Positions 1 to 9,490 are shown, counted from the first letter of the stretch. The stretch is DNA of 64,000 bases from Spirometra erinaceieuropaei (GCA_902702965.1 CACRXP010000161.1:644626-708625), one strand, 5' to 3'. A program made the numbers and translations. Notes: generated by a model not told the origin, from the sequence alone.

Positions 1-105
1 ATATTTGTCCGTATCTGACACATCTTTTTTTCATAAATGAGAGCGGTGGTGAAATAGCCCGCTCTTACAACGATTTTCGACACCGACTTGAGAGCCGTCT
101 TGCAC
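1..105 (+). CDS. TRPM channel exon, SLOG-like N-terminal domain (5' end cut by window)
   Basis: The reading frame starts with the codon at 3-5 and contains YLTHLFFINESGGEIARSYN followed by an RHRLESRLA-like helix. This resembles the TRPM block in which a 'HFLLVDDG' strand is followed by an acidic and basic helix. The exon ends at a strong donor, GTGAGT at 106, in phase 1, leaving one base to be completed by the next exon. No acceptor lies before it in the window, so the exon continues off the left edge. Homology alone is short. The call rests on this motif plus exact phase agreement with the next exon. An alternative without splicing runs into a TAA after about 20 more codons, near 173-175. 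Confidence 0.72.
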
Positions 106-594
106 GTGAGTTTCCTGATGCGTCCATGCCGAAAGACAGCAACCTCCTCACCTCTCACACCTATTCCCTAATATAAATTAACAAGGACTCAAAAAATTAG
201 CCCGGAAACTAACTTTAGAGTTAAATATACAGATGAAGCTGTTTTAACTGACAATACGAACCTCCGAATGGTTGCGCAGTCATTTCACACACTGGTAATT
301 CCTCACCAACGCATGATTTGGGTGAGGTAAAATCGATGTTGTCGGAGTATTGAGGCCCAAGCCCGCCGCCTTCGTCAGCTGTTTCTTTACAACAACTTCT
401 AGTCGCGTAGTACATTTGCTTTGCACTTTTGGCATGTCAAAAACCGTTTGCTAAAACCAACAGGTTAGGCTTTCTACAAGAGTATTTGTGGCGCAAATCG
501 TCACACGTCTCTTTTTTATTTCAAATCAATAGATGAGTAAAGTAATGAAACATCTTTCAAACCTGAGTTCACGCTGCTCTTCTTATCCTTGTAG
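106..594 (+). other. Intron of the TRPM gene (489 bp)
   Basis: It runs from donor GTGAGT at 106 to acceptor ...TTATCCTTGTAG ending at 594. I see no repeat or other gene inside. An open frame on the opposite strand at about 221-415 looks like chance. Confidence 0.7.
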
Positions 595-757
595 CCTCGC
601 TCCGCGGGAGCATTGGTCAAATCCTATTCGGTGGTGATATTAACGCGGCCTTCCAGGTCAATCCGACTCGGAACCTACCTCTTGTTGTGCTGAGAACCTC
701 TGGGGGCTTTGCTGACATCCTTTCTCTTTCAACGCTTTTCAAGGGCGAGAATGAGAA
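595..757 (+). CDS. TRPM channel exon, SLOG-like domain continuation
   Basis: The frame begins with two bases (CC) that complete the previous phase-1 codon, then reads SLRGSIGQILFGGDINAAFQ and later NLPLVVLRTSGGFADILSLS. The second part matches the TRPM signature in which a hydrophobic strand 'P.VV..GSGRAAD' closes the nucleotide-binding-like SLOG fold. The GG/GF small residues and the Asp of 'ADIL' are kept. The acceptor is CTTATCCTTGTAG at 594 and the donor is GTAAGC at 758, leaving phase 2 (AA). The exon is only 54 codons, so a length-filtered ORF search would miss it. Its hydrophobic strand pattern and phase fit make it one of the clearer N-terminal exons. Confidence 0.82.
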
Positions 758-1837
758 GTAAGCATCTGAACTGCTCACGTTTCCTCCCAACAGAGCAGCT
801 CAACGGGTCATAAAGGACTGCTCTGAAGCATGCACACACATACATATGCAGATCCACACACGGGGCGTCAAGTGCAGTGGCGCTGACGCCCTATATCGCG
901 GCTACAGACGGCTACTGGTAGGGCCTCGCTAGGATTCAGGTGATGTATGCTACTGCGCCAACAGGCGCCACTTTAGTCGAACTGTCTGGCTCAAACGACA
1001 GCTAAACGTTGACTCACCATGCTAAGACTTACCAAAGGAATGTAGAAGAGGTGAAATGAACCCTTTTGCTGCCGTCGGTCAGCTTTGACCCAACCCCCCC
1101 CCCTCAGATGGCCCAAAGGATCTGGTCTCTGAGTAGGAGTTTCCAAAATGTCGGAAAAATTACGGTTTTTTGACCAGCGGACAAGTAGTACAGGCTTTGA
1201 CGGCTGTATAGTAAAACGTTGGCCTTCACAAACGCAAGAATAATAATATGATTTAAACGCAGGAGGAGAGATGTGAAGTAATTCTGTTTAAAATCCAAGG
1301 AGTTCCCGCCTGGAGCTTGATATTGCAGTCGTTTTGTCGCAATCGGTGGACTTTTGCTTTTCTGTAATTTGCGCGATAATTATTTTGGCTCCATCTAACC
1401 GCATTCGAAGGACTGCGCGGCACGCTAAGAATCCAAATTAGCAAGACAACAACAGGCGACGTAGATGATGAAATATGCGTAAATTCTTGAAAAAATTCGA
1501 TCAATCAGAAACCTGTCCAAAATTATTAATCAGCCTCTCAATTTATGAGGATAGACCCCCATTCAAATGAAAGCACAAAAGAAGGGAGGCTAGTCTTGTT
1601 ATTAATGGTATATTTTGGAAAATGTGGAAATATGAAAGTAGTGTAGAACAGTTGTTAGCAAAGGAAGTCGACATAACTCTGGGTGCCGTAGATCTCGTCG
1701 ACAATTGTAAACTTGTTCGCTGATATAATGACTTACAAATGCACAAGCATGGGTTTTTCCAGTAACGCGTTAAACGAATAAGTAAAGTGCACAACGTCCG
1801 ATCTGTCTCGAACTAAATTATGGCGATTACAAAACAA
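758..1837. other. Intron, proximal part, no recognised element
   Basis: About 1.1 kb with no recognisable gene. It has short CA/TA-rich runs near 830-860 and a C-run near 1096-1105. Open frames on the minus strand at 1104-1298, 1253-1504 and 1543-1794 show no known motif. Confidence 0.5.
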
Positions 1838-1840
1838 AGC

Positions 1841-2203
1841 TATTCTAATAACTAGGCCAGATAAAGGAAGTAGCGTCCTTTTGATGGGCAGAGTAAACTA
1901 CATTGCAAAAATACATTCAATTCTGTTGGATCAGGAAAAGTTCAGAAAAAGGGAAAAGGAAAAGAATCGTACAAACGAGATTGAAGCACAACTGACTGAC
2001 TGTTTGAAAAGACGTCAGACGGATGGTTGCATAAACGAACACGGCGTAGAGCGTCTCCGATCCGTTGGCACGTATATACCTCGGTTATATGGTTTGCCGA
2101 AGCTACACAAAGATGGCACACCGGTTCGTCCAATCCTGGATATGAGAAACTCGCCGTACCATGCAATAACAAAATGGCTGGCGGAGAAACTTAAGCCTCT
2201 GTA
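1841..2203 (+). pseudogene. P1 reverse transcriptase, fingers region
   Basis: The frame holds ITRPDKGSSVLL near 1841-1880 and YGLPKLHKDGTPVRPILDMR near 2090-2150, then TKWLAEKLKPL and a TAG. These are the conserved finger motifs of Penelope RTs. The frame breaks before the first catalytic Asp motif. Confidence 0.8.
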
Positions 2204-2255
2204 GTATCAACTAGCGCCACATGGCAATCGGGATACCTTTGAATTCATTAACGGT

Positions 2256-2999
2256 GTGAAAGACCTCAATCTAAACAAAATGGTTTGGTTTTTGTTAGAA
2301 GTCTCACCTCTTCTTACGAACCTACCGGTCACGGAAACTGTCAACTATCTCTGTGACATCATTGCCGACAATCAGCAGGATATAGAAATGCCAGTGAATG
2401 CGCTCGTGGAATTGTTATTGAGGTGCACCTTGGACGTGCAGTTCCTATTTGACACCAAACTGTATAAGCAGATGGACAGAGTCGCTATGAGCTCACCCCT
2501 TGGCCTGTTTTTGGCGAATATATTCATGTGCAAGTTAGAAGCCCTCCAGCTACGTCACCAGGCCAACTTTCTCATATACTATGGGCGGTACATGAATAAT
2601 GTATTCGCAATTGCACCGGAACAAAATTACCTCTCAGTTCCACTGGATGATATAAATCAGACGCACTCATCAATCGAATTCATGCCGGAGGGAGAACAGT
2701 CTGGTTCGCCTCCCTTTCTGGACATGCTTCTGAGTAGAAGGCCTGACGGCAGTATTCGGCGTAGCGTCATTCGTAAGAAAGCGTGGACCGGACAATACAC
2801 CCATTTTGGGAGTTCCGTACCGCTAAACGTTAAACGTAATTTAGTCCGCTGTTTGACAGAAAGGGTGAGAAAAGTCTGCTCAGCTGATACCATCGAGAAA
2901 GAGCTTAAGATCATCGAAAGTCTTTTTGGCAAGAACAGGTTTCCTAATCGATTCATTGCTAAGAACATGACCGAAAGACCACCAAAGCCCCGATGCTGA
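2256..2999 (+). pseudogene. P1 reverse transcriptase, palm and thumb, catalytically dead
   Basis: The open frame is 247 codons long. The segment expected to read VSFDVVSLFTNIPV is degraded to WFLLEVSPLLTNLPVTE, removing the first catalytic Asp. AMSSPLGLFLANIF replaces the G-P-MGSPL motif. GRYMNNVFAIA replaces Y-VDDTF. A later SPPFLDMLLSRRPDGSI matches the 'LPFLDVLV' motif. The thumb follows with KAWTGQYTHFGSSVPLNVKR. Drift has removed all active-site acids while keeping the overall fold pattern. Confidence 0.82.
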
Positions 3000-3187
3000 C
3001 GGCAGGAAAGCAAAGGCTCTCCATCAGGGTCCCATTTCAAGGGGGCACGCCAAACGAACTTTTAAGAAGACTTCCAGTTCAAGCGGTATTGCAGACTTTT
3101 CCAGCAGCTGTCACCTGTGTACTGTTCTTTACTAGTATCATCTGATACTGAGAGGGCAAGGACAAACTACTAGCTCAGACCACCTCT

Positions 3188-3553
3188 ATGTGTATTTACA
3201 TCTTCACCTGCTCCTGTGGGGCAGAATATATTGGTCGCACGAGCCGGTGTTTGTCCAAAAGAGTAAAAGAACATCTTCCAGTATGGTTAGGAAAGGCTCA
3301 AATAAAGAACATTAACAGCCCTATCCTCGCGCATACGGTAGTCACAGACCACCATGTGGATGCCAGAGAGGCCTTCAGTGTGATTTACAAGGTCTTGTCA
3401 AGCTATCCAAAACTACTTTGGCAGCGTCTGTTGGCTACGTCAGAGGCGGCTGCAATCAGGCTACGCGGACCGGTCCTATGCGCACAGAAGAACTTCATAC
3501 AGGTCCCACAGTTACCATGGTTCAAAGCCACCAAGCCAGCCACCCGTATATAA
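3188..3553 (+). pseudogene. P1 GIY-YIG endonuclease domain
   Basis: The frame reads CIYIFTCSCGAEYIGRTSR (the 'GIY...YIG' core with a CxC knuckle), then KRVKEHLPVWLG, and further on a SEAAAIRLRGPVLCAQ segment. This is the C-terminal nuclease of PLEs. It appears intact here for about 120 residues, but it is separated from the RT by a frame break, so it is not expressible as one protein. Confidence 0.8.
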
Positions 3554-3678
3554 TTACCTTTCCCGGGATCCACCTTCTCCCTGAAGTTGACTGGAATTTT
3601 GGTGTTTCTCTCCACCTCCCCCCCCCCGAAACCCGAACTACAGCATAATTATCTATTTGCCCGTATCTCTTGATCCAT

Positions 3679-3691
3679 TATTTCAATAGCC
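3679..3691 (+). repeat. Target site duplication of PLE P2 (left copy)
   Basis: TATTTCAATAGCC occurs here and again at 5334-5346, exactly bounding the P2 insertion. A 13-bp direct repeat fits target duplications made by PLEs. Confidence 0.82.
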
Positions 3692-3769
3692 GAATGATAG
3701 AGAATACGCGCGACCCAGGTAATTGCATAGAAGAAGACGGGAAGGCGATCGCTGGGACCAATGGTTTAT

Positions 3770-3816
3770 TTATCCGACGTTTCGAACTCTCACGCGAGCC
3801 CATCGTCAAGGGATGA
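3770..3816 (-). ncRNA. Hammerhead-ribozyme-like motif in P2 3' tail
   Basis: Read on the minus strand: UUGACGA (core CUGANGA with the first base changed), a bulged U, stem II GGGCUC/GAGUUC, then GAAACGUC. In a type I hammerhead this gives GAAA, a minimal ACGU stem III, and cleavage after GUC. Short stem I bases (CC/GG) flank it. PLEs are known carriers of hammerheads with very short stem III. The altered first core base and the bulge make activity uncertain. Confidence 0.6.
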
Positions 3817-3846
3817 AAAAACTGTACAGCTCGTCGTGTATTTAGC

Positions 3847-5115
3847 TCACCTCTGCCGGGGGTGACCTCTAGCTTTGCCGTTGATTTGTTCACGCAGTGC
3901 TTGATAGGCGATTGGCAGATCGATATGTCGATTAATCGCGTCCTCGGTTGAGTGCCACGCTTCCTGCAGCAGGCGCGCAACTCGGTTGTCTGACTGTCCT
4001 AGTATTCTCACGCTCCCAAAGTCAAAGGCGTGTCCTGGCGAGGAGGCGTGGGCGGCTACCAAAGAGAGTTTATCCTTCCGTCTCACGGCCAATTCATGCT
4101 CATGCAATCTCGTGCGGACCTGTTTTCCGGTTTCACCAACATAACTGGCCTGACCGCAATTGCAGTCTATGCGGTAGATGACCCCCGATTTCTGATTTAT
4201 GGGAATCGGATCCTTGGGCTGCATGAGTTGACGGCGGATTGTGACTTCAGGTCTGTGCGCGACGCCGATCCCAAATTCGCTCACCAGTCTGGCGAATTCT
4301 TCTGACAAACCAGCTACGTACGGAACTGCGCGCCAGCACTTCGGTTTCGGCTGCCCCTTCGATTTTCTTCCCCGTGTTTCTCGCCTGCACTTTTCGACGA
4401 AATTCCCAGGGTAGGCGTTCATGGTGAAGAGTTTCTTCAAGAACTGAGCCTCGGCCTTCTTGTCGGCTGGCTCTGTGCAATGGGTTTCTACCCGCCGGTA
4501 GAGTGTTCTTACGCAGCTGCGTTTGTGCGAAAGGGGGTGATTGCTGAGAAAACTCAGAATACGAGAGGTATTTGTCGCCTTTCGGTAAACTGTTGTTTTT
4601 AGTCCCCCATCGCCTTTTCTCTGGACTAGTACGTCGAGGAACGGCAACTGGCAATCTTTTTCCTCCTCCATCGTGAACTGGATATCTGGGAAGATCGAGT
4701 TCAGATGTTGCGTGAATTCCCCAATCCTGTCCCGATTGATGATGACAAATGTGTCATCAACATACCGTACCCACAATCGTGGTCGGTAGTGGTCAAAAGC
4801 CAGTGCCTCCAGTCGCTGTAACACTGCCTCAGCAATCAAGCTGGATAACGGCGACCCCATCGGTGTGCCTTTAACTTGTTCGTACGTGGCTCCATTGAAG
4901 GTGAAGAAGGTCTTCAAGCAGTGTTTCAGGAGATCGACAAGGTGTTTTATCTTAAGTTTGTTGTCCGTCTCGTTATAACGTTGCTCTAACAAGGTTTGCA
5001 CAGTTTCAACCACGAGATGTTGTGGGATGGAAGTGAAGAGTGATACCACGTCGAAAGATACCATCACTTCGTCATCTGTAAGTTGCGCGCCTGCTGCAGG
5101 AAGCGTGGCACTCAA
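3847..5115 (-). CDS. P2 reverse transcriptase / GIY-YIG endonuclease, 5'-truncated but open
   Basis: The open frame is 422 codons. The first dozen residues (MSATLPAAGAQL) come from the inverted junction and are not native. The native sequence starts at TDDEVMVSFDVVSLFTSIPQ (first catalytic Asp near residue 21). KGTPMGSPLSSLIAE follows near residue 82, RYVDDTFVII near 118 with both Asp intact, and QLPFLDVLVQR near 156. The C-terminal GIY-YIG domain begins near residue 305: VIYRIDCNCGQASYVGETGK, then RTRLHEHELAVRR. RT fingers are missing, so this copy cannot be autonomous. No stops or frameshifts occur within the retained part, in keeping with a recent insertion. The protein normally primes reverse transcription at nicked chromosomal DNA. 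Confidence 0.9.
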   Translation of the reverse strand: MSATLPAAGAQLTDDEVMVSFDVVSLFTSIPQHLVVETVQTLLEQRYNETDNKLKIKHLVDLLKHCLKTFFTFNGATYEQVKGTPMGSPLSSLIAEAVLQRLEALAFDHYRPRLWVRYVDDTFVIINRDRIGEFTQHLNSIFPDIQFTMEEEKDCQLPFLDVLVQRKGDGGLKTTVYRKATNTSRILSFLSNHPLSHKRSCVRTLYRRVETHCTEPADKKAEAQFLKKLFTMNAYPGNFVEKCRRETRGRKSKGQPKPKCWRAVPYVAGLSEEFARLVSEFGIGVAHRPEVTIRRQLMQPKDPIPINQKSGVIYRIDCNCGQASYVGETGKQVRTRLHEHELAVRRKDKLSLVAAHASSPGHAFDFGSVRILGQSDNRVARLLQEAWHSTEDAINRHIDLPIAYQALREQINGKARGHPRQR

Positions 5116-5333
5116 CCGAGGACGCGATTAATCGACATATCGATCTGCCAATCGCCTATCAAGCACTGCGTGAACAAATCAACGGCACAGCTAGAGGTCA
5201 CCCCCGGCAGAGGTGAGCTAAATACACGACGAGCTGTACAGTTTTTTCATTCCTTGACGATGGGCTCGCGTGAGAGTTCGAAACGTCGGATAAATAAACC
5301 ATTGGTCCCAGCGATCGCCTTCCCGTCTTCTTC
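5082..5333 (+). repeat. Inverted copy of the P2 3' end
   Basis: This is the reverse complement of roughly 3740-3988 and reads on the + strand from the last coding residues of the PLE through its stop and 3' UTR. The divergence point is sharp: after CTTCTTC the right arm meets the target duplication, while the left arm continues for about 45 further bases. Confidence 0.88.
5248..5292 (+). ncRNA. Hammerhead-ribozyme-like motif in inverted P2 tail
   Basis: Same motif as at 3770-3816 but on the + strand: UUGACGA, stem II GGGCUC/GAGUUC, GAAACGUC. Here stem I gains a third pair (UCC/GGA) through a C-to-U change. Confidence 0.6.
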
Positions 5334-5346
5334 TATTTCAATAGCC
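5334..5346 (+). repeat. Target site duplication of PLE P2 (right copy)
   Basis: TATTTCAATAGCC, identical to 3679-3691. Confidence 0.82.
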
Positions 5347-5559
5347 ATATAAATGCACAGGCCTAAAGAGAATTTACCGAAAGCAGACGTATGCTCGCCA
5401 AATTGAATATGGTGACTTCGTTGCGCGCATTGCATGATCTATTGTATGTTCGTCCTCGTAGTCCTACTAAATCCACGTTGCCGTCACTATAATTGACGAT
5501 GTTTCCGTACCTTGAACACGTTAAGAAAAATCCACCTGTGATGTTTCATGTTAGTATTG

Positions 5560-5720
5560 CAACAGAGATGGATGGCGTCAAGATAGAGTCAATAAGACTG
5601 TAGGCTATAGAGGACGCAGTTAGCTGGCATGGCCGGACCCGCATTCAGGCGTAAGTCCACACCCTCTGGTCCACAGCAAACACTTGACCAGGATTTTAAC
5701 CAACAGCAGCACAACAACGT
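5560..5720 (+). repeat. R1 SINE-like repeat, copy a (fragment)
   Basis: It contains GGCGTCAAGATAGAGTCAA, then ATAGAGGACGCAGTTAGCTG and CCCTCTGGTCCACAGCA. These blocks recur in the same order at 8490-8790, 20520-20790 and, reversed, at 45845-46125. No coding capacity is seen. The origin of the family was not determined. Confidence 0.6.
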
Positions 5721-6740
5721 GTAAGAAAGAGCGAAATGGCTGAGCAACCATTCTTACCATTTATACTCAGCGGGAGCACAAGCGCATCTATCGGCAGGGA
5801 GCCAGGTGCCAGAGAACTGCCAGCGTACACCAGGCTGCGAGGGCCATGGTTTGTCGATCATGGCATAGCAGACGTTCACAAACCTTAATGCCTAGAAGGG
5901 TGACACGCAGCCTTACACTTATTCCAGGCCATCGCTCATCAAAGGCTAAGTAACCAGTCAGTCGTCGGTCGGTTGCTCCTGGGATTGTCTAAAAGAGAAT
6001 GAACATTCTAGACCACCAGAGTTAGCGAACTCAACTTAGCAGCCTGTAGGGTGGGGCGGAAGGAAGGAGAAGGAGGAGGAGAGAGAGAGTATGGTTTCGT
6101 GTTTAATTGTCTCGATCGCAGGTATTGAAATCTGTGAGCCACGGTCTGCGTGCAGATGTCGCGAACCCAGCATTTGTTTAGGGCCACTTTTATAGCCACC
6201 TGTCCCTCGCGGAGGTAAGTAGTCCTCCCCCTAAATAGGGCTACTTAGTCGCACCAGACGGCTGTCGCTCTGCATTATGGGTCACTAGGTTTAGTGAAAG
6301 AACGACCCACTGGCCTGGGCCGCCTCCGTGATTGCATTTCATCCTCGCCTTAGGATTTTCCGACCGTGGTGGAGGAGAATAAAGTAGTGAATAGAGAGGA
6401 AGGGTAGAGGGGAGAAGAAGGGGAGAGCAGGGTTAACGTGTGTGGAGGTACATGCAGAGACACCCTCACCTGGTTTATCCGGCCCCTCGTGGCGTTTACC
6501 GGGGTGCGGCCGCTACACAGAGCCTATGTTCGAGGAGCCACATGTAAGAATTGAGTGCCAGTTAATGGATGCTAGACGTAGTCAATACCTGCAAACATGG
6601 GAGCGACATACTACGACCTTCACGTGAACCCACAACGGGGCACCCCTACACCCATTGTGCCATGAGACTTACACCAGAATCTTCCCAGGCAGTCACATAG
6701 CGGCTAGTAGTATAGGTAGATAAAGAGGGGCCAAAAATTT
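5721..6740. other. Intron stretch with purine-rich tracts
   Basis: There is no gene evidence. Purine-rich runs occur at about 6055-6092 (GGAAGGAAGGAGAAGGAGGA) and about 6365-6430 (AGAGGAAGGGTAGAGGGGAG). Confidence 0.5.
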
Positions 6741-6749
6741 CCGATCACA

Positions 6750-7075
6750 GATGACGGGAAAACGAGTCAGTGACCCAATATTAGAGCGTTGGACTCAATG
6801 ATCATAGATCCCGGGTTTGAATTACAGATTCTGCCCACCTGGGGTCGGGCATGACTGGCTGGTGACGGCTAACAGTCCAAACAAGGACATTATGGTCTTC
6901 CTTGTTTTTGTCGGTGCCACCTTATCTACATTCAAAACACTATTTTATTACCGAAAAGGACAAGAGAGACTGGCGTCAGCCACTCATACCCAACCCCGAA
7001 GTGTGGAACGCCCGAGGCTCGAACTCGCGACCTGTTAGTCAGAAGTCCATCCCTCTAACCGCTGGCCACGGGCCC
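6750..7075. repeat. R3 tRNA-headed SINE pair, inverted
   Basis: A + strand tRNA-like head lies near 6765-6835 (GAGCGTTGGACTCAATGATC, then a B box GGGTTTGAATTAC). A minus-strand head lies near 6990-7072, with a B box read on the minus strand as GGTCGCGAGTTCGAGCC. Both share the body GGCTGGTGACGGCTAACAGT, which recurs at 12555-12600 and 37865-37900. The family is a Pol III-type SINE by its A/B boxes. Confidence 0.62.
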
Positions 7076-7104
7076 GTTGCCCTGTCGGTTTTCGATCGGG
7101 AATA

Positions 7105-7370
7105 TACAATGGTAGGGCGCGTTGACCGATCGTTCATACGGAACTCACTCCTTCCGTTGTGCCTTATGGGCTCTCTCGCTCCAGCCCAACCAGCAGCCGC
7201 ACAGCGGCACATGATATAGGCGGTATGTTATTACCGGTAATAAAATATTGCCTATATCATGCGCCGCTGTGCGGCTGCTGGTTGGGCTGGAGCGAGAGAG
7301 CCCATAAGGCACAACGGAAGGAGTGAGTTCCGTAAGAACGATCGGTGAGCGCCCCCTGCCACCCTATGGT
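7105..7370. repeat. R3 near-perfect cruciform (about 115-bp arms)
   Basis: The left arm, about 7105-7220, and the right arm, 7251-7370, are reverse complements, separated by 30 bp that include the smaller palindrome TTACCGGTAA. The best-conserved part is GGAACTCACTCCTTCCGTTG ... CAACGGAAGGAGTGAGTTCC, with CCTATATCATG at the inner ends. The arm sequence recurs singly at 37945-38040 and 50310-50410, so this is two R3 bodies joined tail to tail. Confidence 0.85.
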
Positions 7371-8489
7371 TCACTGTCTCTAACAGCTCCTTCTTCCTTC
7401 CCAATCGGATTGGCGTCCAGTCAACTCAATTGGTTAATAGTTCACAGTCCGTTTCGTACTTGTCACCAACAAGGCCGCTGGGTAACTTCCTTTATTCATT
7501 TCTTTATGTTGCCCGCCGCTGGCCAAATTAATAGCGTCAAACTGTAGACGCTGAGCCCTGTTGCCGACAACATGGGGGGAAGCGTGCCTTGCCCTTTGGG
7601 CAACATTGCAGCTCTTTACGTAAGCTTCACCCATTGATTCCCTCCTAATCCAGTGAATGGCTCCTGTGCTGTCGTTGTGAGTTCGAGCGTATCTAACTTT
7701 GTCTTGTGCACTTGCGAGGTCGTACATTGAAGTAATCAGTCGGTTTTCCCCCGACGCGCAATAAAATCGCGCAATGAGTTCCGATGAACTTCCTAGTCTT
7801 TCGTTGGGTTGCCTGCCGGTCACTCGCCAGATCGCGGAAAAGCGTACACCGTTTCTTTTCGTATGCCGTTGCCAACATGACGGACATTCACCTTTCTTTT
7901 ATTTACTGTAATTACTCCGGTTAGTTACTCCATTCCATAAACGATAACACCTAGAGTTTCTCTTTACGCCTTACCTGTCTGTCTCCACCAATATCCATGT
8001 CTTCCGTCAGTTTTCTATCGGTCACCCCCGATTGATGATCTCATGCGCTTACTTAAGTCAAATATACCGACACTATATTTGAGTATTTATTCGCATGCCA
8101 AAGAATGTGAAGTCAATATTTCGTTGAAATAATTCATCATAATGAGCATGAGATAAGGTCTCCTAGATTAAAAGAGATAACTGCGCAATTCTTATACCTG
8201 AAAAGCCAGAAGTAGAATACTCTGCCTGCAGTATTCTGGACGTTTGGCCGAACAACTTGTCACGGCACGACACTCCATTGATGAATTTGTTGGTATGAGA
8301 ATAATCCAAGTATTTCGCTGGATTTGATATTATCTAGTCCGCGTTCATAAATGAATTTCATGAATGAAGAGCTTTTTCTAGAGACTTTATTATAAGTCCG
8401 CACGTGAGCTTCTGCCGAAGTTGCTTACTTCATTTTAAAGGTGTGAGTGTAAACCAGAAATTAGGAGATCCATTAATGAGCCGAATCTG
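7371..8489. other. Intron stretch, nothing recognised
   Basis: A minus-strand open frame of 129 codons (7434-7823) has no motif I can identify. Otherwise AT-rich sequence with no visible repeat. Confidence 0.45.
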
Positions 8490-8790
8490 CATACTACGAC
8501 AGTTCGAGCGTCGTTGCCGACGACGTTCACCATGTACCCCACGGTAAGGTGGAGCAGGGAGGGTGACTTGTGCGTGATTGAGTTTATAGTGGTAGTGGAC
8601 TTGCCCACCATCCATCGCACTCTCTTCTCCCCCACCTGGGTCCGATGTCAAGACAGAGTCAAGAAGACCGGAGGCGGGGTAGGGCGCAGGTGGATGGCAT
8701 AGTCGAGCCTGCACCTTGGCGTTCCACGCTGCACCCCCTGGTCCACACAGAAAATAATCAGGACTTTAGCCAACAACAAAATTGAGGACC
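8490..8790 (+). repeat. R1 SINE-like repeat, copy b
   Basis: This is the most complete + strand copy. It starts near ACGACAGTTCGAGCGTCGTT and continues through CATGTACCCCACGGTAAGGT, TCAAGACAGAGTCAAGAAGA, GGGCGCAGGTGGATGGCAT and CCCCTGGTCCACACAGAAAA. Copies at 20520 and 45845-46125 (reversed) share these blocks. Confidence 0.7.
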
Positions 8791-9191
8791 GGCAGGGATC
8801 CCAGTGTGCGCGATCTCTGCCGGCGACCGGGTCTGCCACCGCACCCCGAAATTTTGGCATTTGTTATGGTGCGCAAACCTGATAACGCCTGCCAGAATCT
8901 GATATGGCCTCCGTAGTGGTGCAGCGCATCTACCGCAAGGCCCGTTTTTGAGGGCTGTAAGTAGTGTTTCTCACTTTCGACTAAATAGCGTTTGGGAAAA
9001 AGTCTCTGGACTTTTACTTACTATTTATGTTCCCATGCATAGAGGAGGATTTCCTCATCCGCCTGTTTCGTGGTAAATATTTTGCTCCAAGACAATTTTT
9101 CTGTAGTTCAAATGCAGATTCAATTAATTTGTTCTCTTGGAATTTACTCTACTTTAGTCGACTTTAGTAGTATTTTTTAAAAACTAACCAG
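8791..9191. other. Intron stretch ending at the exon acceptor
   Basis: No element was recognised. The last 40 bases carry a T-rich tract (GTAGTATTTTTTAAAAACTA) and the acceptor CCAG at 9188-9191. Confidence 0.5.
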
Positions 9192-9490
9192 AATACGGAG
9201 GTTTTCTAAAGCCCAAGATGATATCCTCTACGGAATGCTGGCAGCTTTGAAGGGGGCTGACAGGACCACTTCCAACAAGGCGTATGATGTCCTCGTCGAA
9301 TCTGTGAACATAGAAAACTTCGTTTTTGTCCATGACTTGTCCCAGGGAAGGGATATTTCAAGCACCGTGCTCTATGCCCTGATGACATCCCATGATGATG
9401 AACTATGCTACCTTAAGTTGGCCATAGTCTGGAACAGACTGGAGGAATTTGTGCAATGTGTGAATGGACGGAGCACGCTCTTAGATGAAA
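9192..9490 (+). CDS. TRPM channel exon, SLOG to melastatin-homology transition
   Basis: The start was chosen at the CCAG acceptor because only this one completes the previous phase-2 codon (AA + A = Lys) without a stop. The later AAAG acceptor at 9211 would shift the frame into a TGA. The exon reads IRRFSKAQDDILYGMLAALK, then ENFVFVHDLSQGRDISSTVL and ELCYLKLAIVWNRLEEFVQ. The last block matches the TRPM motif 'LALAWNRVDIAR', and the preceding acidic 'HDLSQGRDI' and 'LYAL' match the segment before it. The donor is GTGAGT at 9491 in phase 1. An in-frame ATG at 9235 is internal. The segment is part of the cytosolic MHR that forms the channel's N-terminal layers. Confidence 0.85.

Larger units (their letters stand above)
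1838..3640 (+). mobile_element. Penelope-like element P1, degraded (RT + GIY-YIG)
   Basis: Three frame-broken pieces follow PLE order. At 1841-2203 the frame reads ITRPDKGSSVLL and then YGLPKLHKDGTPVRPI, the PLE fingers motif. At 2256-2999 come remnants of the RT palm: AMSSPLG, where active elements have G-P-MGSP, and RYMNNVFAI, where active elements have Y-VDD-F. Both catalytic aspartates are therefore replaced by asparagine. At 3188-3553 there is a GIY-YIG-type endonuclease, CIYIFTCSCGAEYIGRTSR, ending in CAQKNFIQVPQLPW. PLEs are reverse-transcribed into the genome with help from the GIY-YIG nuclease. This copy is dead: a stop or frameshift lies near 2202, and another break separates 2999 from 3188. 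It belongs to a different family from the other copies here, with a shorter linker and a distinct nuclease. Confidence 0.88.
3692..5333 (-). mobile_element. Penelope-like element P2, 5'-truncated, with head-to-head inverted 3' tail
   Basis: A minus-strand PLE starts in the middle of the RT and runs to its 3' end near 3692. Fused to its truncated 5' side is a second piece in the opposite direction (about 5082-5333), which is the last roughly 250 bp of the same element. It encodes the final QEAWHSTEDAINRHIDL residues, the stop, the 3' UTR and a hammerhead-like motif. The two tails are nearly identical, differing for instance in KAR against TAR and CATCCC against CATTCC, so the insertion is young. 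The block is flanked by 13-bp direct repeats, so both pieces entered together in one event. Inverted partial copies are known for Penelope insertions. The tail differs at the very end: the minus copy has about 40 extra bases, CAATTACCTGG and onward. Confidence 0.88.

Noticed and set aside
7434..7823. Minus-strand ORF of 129 codons
   Set aside because: No motif recognised, and composition does not separate it from chance.
9212..9490. AAAG acceptor at 9211 as the start of the third exon
   Set aside because: Joining to 757 would shift the frame into a TGA. The CCAG acceptor at 9191 fits phase and keeps the frame open.
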